Source: Allacma fusca (lineage: Eukaryota > Arthropoda > Collembola > Symphypleona > Sminthuridae). Taken from it: DNA of 64,000 bases. Below, one piece after another: positions 21,870 to 33,100 of this stretch. How positions within the stretch are numbered: position 1 is the first letter of the stretch; each line of letters starts with the position of its first letter. Position numbers and translations under genes: made by a program. The stretch spans positions 50,045,402 through 50,109,401 of the forward strand of contig OX359249.1 in assembly GCA_947179485.1 (NCBI GenBank). Direction: 5' to 3'. The notes under the pieces are model-generated. The model was not told where the DNA came from. It worked only from the letters and a program-made list of their open reading frames with translations, and did no database searches.

Positions 21870-24028
21870 TTAAATTTCGGGTGCCTCCGGGGAGAGCATT
21901 TCATGGTCTCTAGCAGGACCTATGGGAGATTCAAAAGGGGGAATTGAGTCATTATAAGGGGCACTGGGAGACGCACCTTCTGGAGTCGTAACCAGTGTAG
22001 ACTCAAAATCTAGGGTATCTTGGGAGATATCTTTTCTAGGTGAGCGGGATTCTGCAGAGCTCGGGGAATCGAGTAATGCAGAGATGCTGTCGATGATATT
22101 TTCAGCAAATAAATCAGGTGAAGGGATTTTCTCAGGAACTGTTCGTTTCTCGGGTTGTGAGGTAGCTAACATTAAACAGTCGGGGCAGGTATGGTGGTCT
22201 TTGGAATGAATTTTGTCCATCAAACGATTTGCTAATGTCTCCGTGTACATTATTGCTTGTTGACGGTGTTTTCGCATGTCGGTATTATCGGGGTGAATGG
22301 ATATTTTGTCCAAACTTATCTGGATTTGACCCAACATAGCATTGATGTTCCTAAATGCTTGGGTGATGTGTACATCAGAATATTCTTGTACAAGGGTGTC
22401 CATGGTTTGAATTTCTTTCATCAGCGGGGCAATATTTGACATTATTGCATAGTTCTCTGAATTTTTCCATTCAGTGATAGCAGGTTCTTTATAATAATGA
22501 CAAAATGGGTGAAATAAGCCTAGGCAGGCACATCTTGGGACTTGACAATATACAGTTGTTGATGTGCCAGGGCGATTTCTAATAAATTCGCGGAAGAAGT
22601 TCCATTCCCATTCTGTTGCTCGGGATATTCTGGCTTCCACAAAATCTTTTGGTGAACATTCGGGTTCCTCCAACTCTCGTGGAAGTCCATTTTGCGGGTC
22701 ATATATAAAGCAGTGAGGGTGCATGTATCCTTCGCAGTCCTCATCTGTGCAACGGTAAGTTTCAATTTTGTCATAAGGGAATTTATACATTTCCGTACAA
22801 TTGTGTACGAAAGTATCAAGTTCTTCTTCGAGGACCCAGTCACCAATTTGATACGAGTAGCTAGTTCGTTTCTGGTTGAAGGCTGCATCCCTCTGGAGCT
22901 GCTTCTTTCGGGAGAGTTCCGCTGCAATTTTAAGGGCTTCGTTAATTGCATCTTGATTGTCCTCTGGAGATTTAGGAAGTATTGGGTTGGCGACTGGAGA
23001 AATTAAGTCAGCCTTAAGGACAGGTTGTCTTCCGTGCACCAAATAATATGGTGAATAACGGGTAGCCTCATGTATTTTGATGTTATGCGAGAAAGCTGCG
23101 TGGTGAGCGAGTGAGTCCCAAATATAGTGTTTACTCGGGACATCGAGGAATTTTCTCACGTAGGTCTTGATGTCGCGGTTACTGCGCTCTACTATTCCGT
23201 TGGATTGAGGGGAATGGGGCATCACCACGACATGTGGAATGCCATGTTCTTTTAAGCTGGCCTTGAATGAGGCACCTGCAAAATGGGTACCTCCGTCCGT
23301 AACTATTTTTCGGGGCCATCCGTGGTTGTAAAGGACGTGTTCTTGGAGAAGTTCCCAAGAGTTCATAGCGGTGGCTGTCTTAGTGGGTATTATAATCAAG
23401 TAGCGGGACGCGTAATCAATAATGACTAGTGCGTATTGATTACCTCGGGGAGTTTTAAATAGCGGGCCAATATAATCCATAGCTATAGTGTCAAATAGCT
23501 TGGTGGGTGTTGGAATTGTTTGGCGTTTGCCCAGCGGGAATTTATTGCGGGCATTTTCACGCTGGCAAATGTCACAGCATTTTGTATATTTAAAAATATC
23601 ATCACTCATGCGAGGCCAATAGTATCTTGTTCGGATGAGCGAGCAGGTCTTATAAAAGCCTCCGTGACCTGCAGCGGGGTCGTCGTGCATAAGTTTCAGA
23701 ATTTCACGGCGTAAAGGCAAAGGTACCACAAGCTTGTATGGAGAGGCGCTCATGTTTGCATCAATACGATATAATAAACCATGTAGTAGGCAGTAATTAG
23801 TTCCGAAAATATGCGGGTGTTCTGACGTATCTCCGTTTTTGTGCAGGTCTTGAATTATTTTGAGTAGTTTCGGGTCTTGTTTCTGTTTATCAGCGAATAG
23901 CGAGATGTTACCACCAACTGTATGCTGTATTAGTTGGTCCTCTTTCCCAATGTCTTCTGGAGAGGAGCGGGCTATTGCATACCTTAGTTGTAAAAAAGTT
24001 GCTAAAAAATACCCGGCGCCTCCACCAA
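21870..24028 (-). CDS. Integrase with C-terminal paired Cys/His modules (LTR element)
   Basis: Residue numbers count from an ATG inside the LTR. An H-H-C-C zinc domain is formed by H134, H141, C171 and C174. The catalytic core has D204 (AMDYIGPL), D264 (IVTDGGTHF) and E300 (NGIVERSN), a D-D-35-E arrangement of Ty3/gypsy integrases that inserts element DNA into chromosomes. After it come two similar small modules, YRCTDEDCEGYMHPHC and YCQVPRCACLGLFHPFC, each C-x4-C then H-P-x-C, which I do not know from gypsy integrases; they may bind zinc. The last 150 residues are acidic and Ser/Pro-rich. It lies directly behind the LTR, an unusual place for integrase. Confidence 0.85.
24011..24027 (-). other. 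tRNA primer-binding site
   Basis: The plus strand reads ACCCGGCGCCTCCACCA, which looks like a tRNA 3' acceptor end with its CCA. The element's minus-strand RNA would therefore pair with that tRNA to prime minus-strand DNA. It lies one base inside the LTR, as expected. The tRNA identity was not determined. Confidence 0.8.
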
Positions 24029-24375
24029 TGTGACATGCCACTTTCGGGGGTATTATGGTATGTGCACATATGAGCCTGTGTGTCAATAATTAAGTATGTA
24101 CGTAGATCAGGGAGCTACGAGAGGGGAAATCCGTAATAAGTGATATCTTATGCAGAGTAGTTTATGATGTTAGTATTTATTATGTAACACTTGAGAGTTG
24201 ATATTTACACTAGGGCGAGGACACAGACTGAGGATTCAGCTGTGAGCTGGGTTTATATACCCAGTGTGTTACCTACGAGGAGCGGGTAGCGAGGGAGTAA
24301 GATTATGAGGTGGCGAGTAACAATAAGCAGGTTATTATATACACTTAGTAAACTAGGGATTATATGTATGCCACA
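24029..24375 (-). repeat. Upstream LTR (347 bp)
   Basis: Begins TGTGACATGCC and ends TATGCCACA on the plus strand. Contains a TATATACCC box. Direct repeat of 17862-18210. Confidence 0.92.
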
Positions 24376-24379
24376 TGGT

Positions 24380-24740
24380 ACAAATTTTAACCGCTTGGTC
24401 ATTCCGGGCATCGTGGTGCCCGTTTTGGATGCCGGGGTGAAACATTAGTTACCAAAATTCGATTTGGGATTTGATTTTAAGCACAAACGCATTTTATTTG
24501 GTACAAATCGGCATAAAACAACTCTAGTAATGCATTTCTAAGCGGCCAAAACCAGGTCTGGTATCATGTTACCCGATCGGTTTAAAAAAATTATTTTAAG
24601 CTCCTAATATGCCAGTGAACAAGTTTGCAACAATTCCGAGCCTCTAAAGCCCGTATTTAAGAAATAGCCTGGGGCGTACCACCTCCCTTCATCTCGGGAC
24701 GTCAATGGGGCTCAATCCTGCCAGCAGTTGCTCAGGTCTG
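24380..24740 (-). repeat. Outer part of right arm of foldback element
   Basis: Inverted match to 17018-17375; separated from its inner part (17793-17861) by the LTR element. Confidence 0.88.
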
Positions 24741-24748
24741 GTTATGAC

Positions 24749-26724
24749 AAAGTTTGACTAAAAGTCACAATGACAATGGTTGCACAATGTTGGATGTCAA
24801 AACTTCTTGCGTTTGCTGGTTTGTTAGAACATGAACCTTGTTGCACAAAAATATTTACTGAAGAGTGAGTCGTTGGTTCATGGAAAATAGGCTACAGTAA
24901 TCTTTTACAGATATGTAACTCCATCTCACAGGTCCTACCTACGTCTATTATTTTTTATGCCAAATTTTATGTCAACCGACATAATTCCTGCAAGGTCCAA
25001 AGACCAAACAGAGAAAATTAATCTATGTTGCCCTAGCGCTGGAAAGAATGTATATAGTATTGCGTTGGGGTGGGATACCAAGTAGTTTTGATTTACTAGG
25101 CAATGTACACCGTTCTATCCATACCTTGCAAAAAAACTTGCAGTTTTGAGAGTATTTTATTTTGTATTATTAATGTCACACAATTGTTTGTTTTTTTTTG
25201 GATAACGACAATGACCATGATCTCACAACCTCTCTCCGTTTATAGAGATAGATTTCTTGGATGGAAAGGAAGATGAATGAAAAATGAGAACATAACTTGT
25301 GTGAATAAAAAATTGTTTATTTATTTCACATTGGGAACAAAAAGTTTCTAGAAGTGGCATAGAGAATTTTAAAAAATACGTATGTTATGCGTTATCCACA
25401 TCTTTGAATTACGTGGAGAATAAATTGATAAGCTTTATCAATTTGCAAGCTTTCGACAGCTAACAGTCTGGCATCTTCAGGCACAAAAAGCAAGTGATAG
25501 CAGTATACTTTTCTAAAATAAATTATTCTTTTCGTGATAATCGAATTTTCTTACATGATATTATAAATTAAAATCTTATTATAGAAATAAGAGGTTTCCA
25601 AGATTCATTTAATAATAAACTTTGTTGACGTTCATTAATATCTCGCTCGTTTGTGAATGATTACTGTCGAGGTATTCATTAAACCGCATAAAGTTTAGTA
25701 AATTAACTCCAGGTGTTCCTACAATTCATGTGAATTTACAAATAGTTACTGCAGGGCAGATTCTACACATGTATGCATAGCAATTTGTAATCCTAACTTA
25801 ATCATTACGAACAAGTCATCTCAGTCTACGTTTATAGAAACAGAACAACTGCTATCAATAATTCCACGAATTTTTTATTCCCTTGTAGTGCACAATGAGT
25901 TCTCCGACGGCATGGCGAAGTCACCCTTGGGGAAGCCCTAATTACTAACAAAGCGAGTTTAGTAAATGCGTCGACAGTAACCAAACTTTATATTAGAACC
26001 ATAGTTTGTTTTTAACTGAAGCTTTAATTATTATTCATATACTTTGTTATATAGACATTACAATTTAAAACTTGTTTCAATGGAGAGGATGTTAGCACAT
26101 TGGTCCATACAACAGACTGACAATAATAGTTTAAAAGCAAAAATAGTACGATGTATTACAAAACATTACACGTTCATACGTGCTTACAATATATTAAACA
26201 TTACATACAGACAAGGCACTCCGAAAAGGGATCATCTCTGGCATCCAGGAAATAGCAGGTCTTGTTTTGGAAATTCGTTCAAGTTAAAAGTTCGTGAAAT
26301 AAATGCCTCCAGAAAACGTAACAATCATATAATATTTTAACAAAACTGGAGCAAAACCGAGTAATTATAATCGTCTGCAACTTTTTCAGTGTGTGTGTTG
26401 CTGCACAAGTTTAAGTTTGTTGTAAGAATTTTGATTTTATATGCACACATACATATATATGTACGTACCGTACGCGTAAGCAACTCCACAAGAGTACTCT
26501 TCTAAATGTAAGTTGAAAAAATTAAATAATCTTTTTAACCAATATACTCCCCGAATACTGTGAAATTCCAGAGCGCCCGACTACAATTTAAGTATCTAGG
26601 CATTCCAATCAAGAAAATAATTAGATACTAGAAATCAAGTAGCATGAAAGCAAGATTCAGTATTCGGAACTACTAATATTAGTAGCAGTGAGAAAGGGCA
26701 TGGATACATTTTGGAGAGCCCTGA
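24749..26724. other. Non-coding; downstream of the harmonin-like gene
   Basis: Contains the probable 3' untranslated region of the minus-strand harmonin-like gene, whose end could not be fixed. A plus-strand open stretch at 26044-26340 has no supporting features and is probably chance. Confidence 0.5.
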
Positions 26725-27150
26725 TTAAAATTCCCCAAAAGAGATAGTTTTTTGGGGCATGTTACCAACCGAGTGATCGTTTACATTACAGTTTCCGTTC
26801 GCCATCTTCAGAATGCCTCCATTGGCTTTGACACCTCTGGAACTATGACTGCTCGGAGTGTTGATCGAACCCACGTTATATATATGATTTGGATCACCCA
26901 CAATAATTGTTACTTTCCCGTTCCCACTTGTTGTAATTTCACTATCCTTATTATTTGACATGCTATCCCGCTTCGACATATTGTTTTTATGTGGATGCTC
27001 TTTGGATGATGAGGTATGAAATTTATTTCCGTGCATGATTTCTTTTTGCTGCTGCTGTTGACGCTGCAAGGCATTTGCAGTTGGAGGAAAGCCAAATTTA
27101 GTTGGTCCGTTACGATTATACATTTTCCCATTTGCGGAAACTCGCTCTTC
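26725..27150 (-). CDS. USH1C: Harmonin exon 13: C-terminal exon
   Basis: 141 residues and TAA. Contains a Gln run, a His/Lys/Ser-rich stretch, GKVTIIVGDPNHIY and the C-terminus KTISFGEF. Low complexity suggests disorder apart from the VTIIVGDP segment. Confidence 0.85.
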   Translation of the reverse strand, partial: EERVSANGKMYNRNGPTKFGFPPTANALQRQQQQQKEIMHGNKFHTSSSKEHPHKNNMSKRDSMSNNKDSEITTSGNGKVTIIVGDPNHIYNVGSINTPSSHSSRGVKANGGILKMANGNCNVNDHSVGNMPQKTISFGEF

Positions 27151-30100
27151 CTGTTGACACAATTACATGTAAAAAATTCACAACATATTGGCTGATTTAA
27201 TACGTTTCAAGTTTGTTAGTGTTACACTGTTACAAGAAAAGAAAGTGCGAATGAAGTACCCAATGATTCTCTCCAGTAGGGGTAGGGCTAGGACTATTGG
27301 AATAGTCTGGCGAAGGACTATCAGGAATGTCTAGCTCTTCCTTTTGTTGAATTTTGACAGCGTTTGAAGCTTTCTTATTGGTACCCTGCGATGAATGTAC
27401 TCCATTTGTTGCCTGACTTGCATCTGCTTTTGACGAGTTGTCATTGATCTGAACCGGTAAAACTCCATTGCCAGAAGGAAGCTATACGCATTCAAGTATT
27501 TATTTTTTAACAAACCGAGTTTCGTGTAATTTACACTAGTGACAAAAATCCAAAAACATGTTTAGGTTTCTTAAATGGTCCACATGTCTTTGAACTTGTC
27601 CGCTTAATATAAATAAGATTTACAGTATCGACAGATTACAGGAAGGGGTAAACAACATGACAGATCATGTCGTCTTTTAATACAGACTAAAAACTTTAAT
27701 AGATACAGATGTACGAATATAACAGACAGAAACTGAAGAGAATTTTACAAAGTTGTAAAAATAATGCTCTATGATGTTATGAATTATTTCTATTGTACTG
27801 TTTTCCTGTTCAAAAGATCATAAGTATTAAATTCTATACCAATCAATATTGTTACTGTCAGTCCGCATGCTAAAGTAAAAGGATCAAGGGGTATTAGTAA
27901 AGTTATGAAAAAGAACAGGAAATTCAAATGGAAGCTTGCCTTGATACTGAGGGTAGTCCATTTTGAAGAACCAGCTGACGTTTTAGCTTCTACGGCGTTT
28001 ACCTTTATGTACAATTAAGGCGGAACAAAAAACGAAACCAATACCAAAATCAACGTAAATACAACTAAACGTAGGCTATAAATTCCGAATAAAACAACTC
28101 AACTACATTAGGCTATTAAAAAAATTAATTCGATGGTATATAAAATTTACAAAAAAAAACTTAAAAATTACAAATGTACATATAATCAACAAGGCAGCTG
28201 TTAACAAAATACAAAAAAGCAAAGGAAAGAGAAAACAAGAATTTAATGAAAGTCATTTCAAATTTAAATTGCAATGTACATGAGGAACATAATAAATTGA
28301 AATTTACTGGAGGAGGCGGTGGAGGAGATTTAGTTGACCTCAAGACAGTCTTCTTATGAACCACTTCTCTCTCAGTCTCTTGACACTCCTGATGTTGTCG
28401 CTCAATCCGGAGCTGACGTTGACGTACTATTCCTTGAACTTGCTGCTGCACCATTTTTCTTTCGTGCTCCGTTTCCTTCTGAATTCTTTTAGCTCCGTAC
28501 GATTTACTAGTACCCTAAAATTACAGTCACTCCAAAATGAAAATATTGAGACAAGAAAGCACAACTGTAATATTTCTTCAAATTATTCAAGATGGCAAGT
28601 AACACTTTTAGCAGTCGACGCACTAATTTATTTATCATTGAAGCTAATTCAGCAGTCACGGAGTAGATACTTTCGTAATTAAATGAAGTGTAAACAAACC
28701 TGATTGGTTTCTTCTCCAACTACTTCTATTTGTTCTAACGAGTGAGCGAACATTTTCCGATGCGCACGTTTGAATTCCTTGATGAGCTAATTAGAGAAAA
28801 AATAGTCAAACAGAGTTACTATCATTCCACCTGAATGATATAATTAAGTACAGGGAGCAGGGGTGGATTAATAAAATAATTTTACCCTGGCCCCAACCAT
28901 GAAAATATATTTATGGGCCTTTACACATGATATCTGCAATCTGAGGGCCTTAGTCAACCTTTTTTTTACCCTGGCCGGGCCAGGGTGAGCCACCCCGTAA
29001 ATCCACCCCTGAGCTTTGTAAAGTGCCGTCCATGAAGCCCATGAAGGGGCAGTGGTAAAAAGTAATTACTTGAATCTCTCCCATTCTGTAGAAAGTTTTC
29101 TTCGCGATTTTTCAAAATCTGTTCTATCCCGTAACTTAAAAAATACTCTCGACAAAGCGTTCAAGAAAGTGGATCAAAGTCAAGATTTTTTTGAAAAACT
29201 GAAATTGTGAAAGTTTTATATTATGTATTCAAATTTAACAAAAATTTGATGCTTGTTTGTTCCAGATTGAAAGGACTTTCAAACAAACGCAACATAAGAT
29301 CCCGATGTTGAATATTTTGTACACAGGCCACAAGGTAAGCTCAAGTTTCAAGCTTACTCGTGTTCAAACTTAAATTTCAAGTCGCACTGAGTTTCAAGTT
29401 AAAAAGGTATAAGTTCAAAATTTAAGTTTCAGATTGCAACTCGAATGTGAGCTTAAATGCAGGTTTAAATTAGACTGTTAAATTCACATTCGAAATTAAA
29501 GTTTCTTTTGTTAAATTTGAGTATTACAAAATACAAACTTTCACAGTTTCTGTTTTTCAAAAAAAATCCGGACCCTTAAACGTTTTTTTAAGTTAGGGGA
29601 GGAACAGATTTTAAAAAATCGGGAAGAAAATTTCCTACAAAATGGGGGAATGAAGTACTTTTTACCTCTGTCCCATCCATGGGCTAAGTAAGGAATATTT
29701 TGAGGCCACCGTACAAAGGATTCCATAATCTCATAGGATTGTAATAATTATTAATGTTGTAGCAAATTTGCACCTTCTCGTGGCAATTTTAACTGAATTT
29801 GCATCATAATAAAAGAATTTTTGTTATGAATTTTGGAAAAGTTAAAAAAGCTTTGCAGCATGTAAATGTTTTTCCGTAAGATGCTCAATATGTGTGGTTA
29901 TTTCTTTCCGTAAGAAAACGGCAAGGTTACGACGAAACAATTATTATGCAAGTGCAAAATATGTAGTTGCATATTTGACAACGTAAAACATACACGTGTT
30001 ACTACGCTTGGCTGCAAATAATTCAGATACTTCACAATTTTGATACCGTTTATAATACAAAAAACAACACCTGGGAAGGAATGGACTAGGACAATCTTAA

Positions 30101-33100
30101 ATCACGGTGAGAGTAATCTGCTGCAAAATCAGATTATTTGCTACAGATTAAGTTATTCTGCTACGGATTCAGTTATTCTGTTACAGATTCAGATATTATG
30201 CTTCAAGAATTTATAATTTTGCTAAAAGAAAATTTGCTGTGAAAACAGATTGGTATTGTTGCAACATTAATATTTTCCCAATCTAATCTCATACATTCTC
30301 TCAAAACATATTGAGCATTACTTGTTCATGTTGTTGCCTCTTTTCAACATCCGCAGTATTGGCGAATAAACTTATCTTCTGATCAACCGTTCCTGGTTTT
30401 GGTTTCTCATCCTCAGATTTTTCCGGACCTCCACCATTCTCACGACGCTACAATCAGGGATAATTCACCATACATTTATTCATAACCACAAATCACAACA
30501 TTCATTCACAGCACGGATCACATATTAATTAAATATTTTTTGAGTGCAAAAGCTGTTTTTCACCTCAACTCTTTTTAAAATCTCTTTATGTAATGCCCCA
30601 GCCAATGTATTCATAGGATTGTGGGTAATCTCGGGGGCAGGTGGCTCGGATGTCGACTTCTCAGTTATCGTCACAGGTTTCAAACTGGTTTTCAGCATTT
30701 CTAGTTGTCGCTTCTCAGCCTAAAAGATTATTATATTGTTTTAACGATTGATTTGTTGTAATGCATAGACTAGAACTCATTAGATGCTGTGATAGCAGAC
30801 CTGTAGCAGTGACCACCTATGCAAACAAAAATTCTAAGCAGAATTATTTGGGGGGGGGGGTTATTGCCATAAACAAATAGAAATTGATTTAAATGAAATT
30901 ACTTGAAAACGCCTCTTCTCTTCCTCGAACTTAACAGCTTCCTCGAGAAGACGACGTTGGTCGTTTAACAATTTCTTTCGCTCCTCCAAAAGCCTCTTCT
31001 CTTCTTGGTTTTCTGCGATCCGACTTGAGGAAACAATGGTATTGGATTTTACAGTCTCTTCTTCCGCTCGGATCTGAATTACAAGTCTTTCATTTTCGGC
31101 TTCTTTCCAGGATTCTTCAACTTCATTCCATTCAATATGACGGTCGAGGACAATGCCGTCTCCATCGCTATTGATGGACCTGAGTATTTAAAAAAAATCC
31201 CGTACATGATACAAGGGCACATTTTATACGAAAATACCCTAAATATCCACTGTAATTCAATCTCATAGTCGTCAAATAAGTTTTATGTGTATACTCTTTG
31301 GATGACGGACGTCTTTCTTCAGATACCAAAGGGAGACGGCCTTGTCGGTGATCTTCCTCTCCGTTAATTTCTATGGGATTATTAGAACTAGAAGAGATGC
31401 TGGACACCGAAATATGCGTATCTCCATTCAGACTGCTAGCTGAACTGTTGTAACCACTAGATTCACCCGGGAAAAGGTCAGATGCGGCTCCCTTGATCAC
31501 CACCAAATCCAGATGCTTGCTTACTTTCAAATGATACACGGCCTGCAATAAAATTTCAGAAAATATTTTCCCTGTGACCAAAAATTTGTGATGCCGACAA
31601 TCCTCAAAAAATCTCGACTTTGCTTCACGTTCTGGAGGATTGTGACCTCATTTTTTGACCTATGACTATAAAACAAATTTGGAAAAATCTAGACAAGAAT
31701 TTGCTTCAAAATTGGGGGAATGGAATCCCATATTTTATGTTGTTGTCCGTTATGGAATAGCGGGGGATGGGTGGCGGGGGAAGAAAAAGGGTATGAGACA
31801 CCCTGTAGATTGTTGGGGATTCCTCCACATAATTCCCATCTCAAACAGACTTCAAAGAGTGGAGATATGGCTGGGAAATGTCCACTGAAAATACCCTGAA
31901 ATTTTTTCCCGCTCAGCTGAAAATGCCTGCTCAGCTTACTTGCCCAATGTTATCACAGCTTTTGAAAATGCCCTGTCTTTGGGCATTCTGGGCAGCACAA
32001 GCTGGACATTTAGGAAATTATCATGGTTCAAATTCTTTTTAATAGATAATGAAAAACATTACTCTGAGCACAGAAATTGAATTAATAGCTTAATTCAGCA
32101 TATTCAATCAAATGTGTAGGGGAGCAGGGAAGGAAAAGAAGCAAATGTGAAAGTCCGGTTCCCTACTTATGTTCGTTAATATGTTATAACTGCGGAAACA
32201 ATGGCTGACTATTAAATTTTTTCTCAATGACAGGGGGTACGAGATAATTTATTACCTTCGTGAAAATTAATCTCTGTAAATATGCAATATATTCATAGGT
32301 TTATATGCATATGTACAGAATGGAGGAATTACGTCGTCTATAGTTTGAAAAAAAATCTAGAATTTAATTAATTGCGTTGTCATATCACACAAACGTGTAC
32401 AAGTTTAACAAAATGTAATGTTCAATAGGAGTTGCGCAAGCAAAGCATATTTCCTCTAAACGACTGAATTAACTTGCATTCGACAACATCGTGAATCGTG
32501 ACATACACAAACTTTAAAAATTATTAAATAATGCAGAATTTCGTAAACTGTTTTCATACCTCGATTCATATCACTAATTATTAGCTCCAAACTCGGTGAT
32601 GATTTTAAATTTACAATTAGAATCAATGAAAATGAAGACTTCAAAATAACTGTTATGAATGACACTGCGACATAAATCGGAAATAATATCGCTCAGCAAT
32701 GAAAATGACTGCCATGGATTTTCCGAAGGTTTGTCCTCTAAAAGTACCAATCCATTTTTTCAAATTGACTGTGAAACTACATAAATTATTCTATTCGATT
32801 CTACGATTATTCCCTAAAATGCTCTCGACTGAAACTGTTCAAAATGTGCTATTTTGCCTTGAATGTCCAAAATGCATTTTCATATCGACATACCCCAGAT
32901 ATACCCGCGGCCGACACTCTACCTTAGCTTACCCCAAATGGGGATATTTACAGGGGAATTTTATATTGGATTTCCAGGGACCTCTCAGCTGTGTAATATC
33001 TTCAAGAAAAATTGAAAGCTTCGCCATTATTCAAACATGCAAAGTCGTTGTCTAATCTACTTTTATGAACCCACGTGAAGCATTTAGCCCCCTGTGACAG

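Larger units (their letters stand above)
17862..24375 (-). mobile_element. Gypsy-type LTR element with KH and BTB modules
   Basis: Two direct LTRs (17862-18210 and 24029-24375) bound a 5.8-kb interior; the flanking 4-bp TGGT is duplicated (17858-17861 and 24376-24379). A primer site lies next to the upstream LTR and a G-run (GTGTGGGGG, minus strand) next to the downstream one. Reading on the minus strand, recognised parts are integrase with paired Cys/His modules, a BTB domain, and a KH domain with the start of a zinc knuckle. The usual reverse transcriptase and protease parts were not recognised, so it does not look whole or self-sufficient. The LTRs differ at roughly 11 sites in 347 bp, about 3%, suggesting a moderately young insertion. 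Fossil. Confidence 0.88.
17018..24740. mobile_element. Foldback (long inverted-arm) element split by an LTR element
   Basis: The left arm (17018-17437) is repeated inverted in the right arm, now in two pieces (17793-17861 and 24380-24740). Another 31-bp inverted match lies inside (17438-17468 and 17719-17749). An exact 8-bp duplication GTTATGAC flanks the whole (17010-17017 and 24741-24748); the tips read CAGACCTGAGC. An 8-bp duplication and CAG tip suggest a hAT-type non-autonomous element. Without the LTR insertion it is about 1.2 kb with a central loop of roughly 250 bp. No coding capacity of its own. Confidence 0.88.

Noticed and set aside
26044-26340. Plus-strand 98-residue open frame
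   Set aside because: No motif, no splice signals, and it overlaps the probable 3' region of the minus-strand gene.
27786-28014. Extra harmonin exon in intron 11 (open stretch with YPQYQGKLPF)
   Set aside because: Neither end has a good GT or AG in the needed phase; exons 11 and 12 already join in frame.
29541-29726. Open frames within MITE copies, also 35675-35911, 39792-40004 and 48791-48988
   Set aside because: They resemble one another only because they are translations of the same non-coding MITE.
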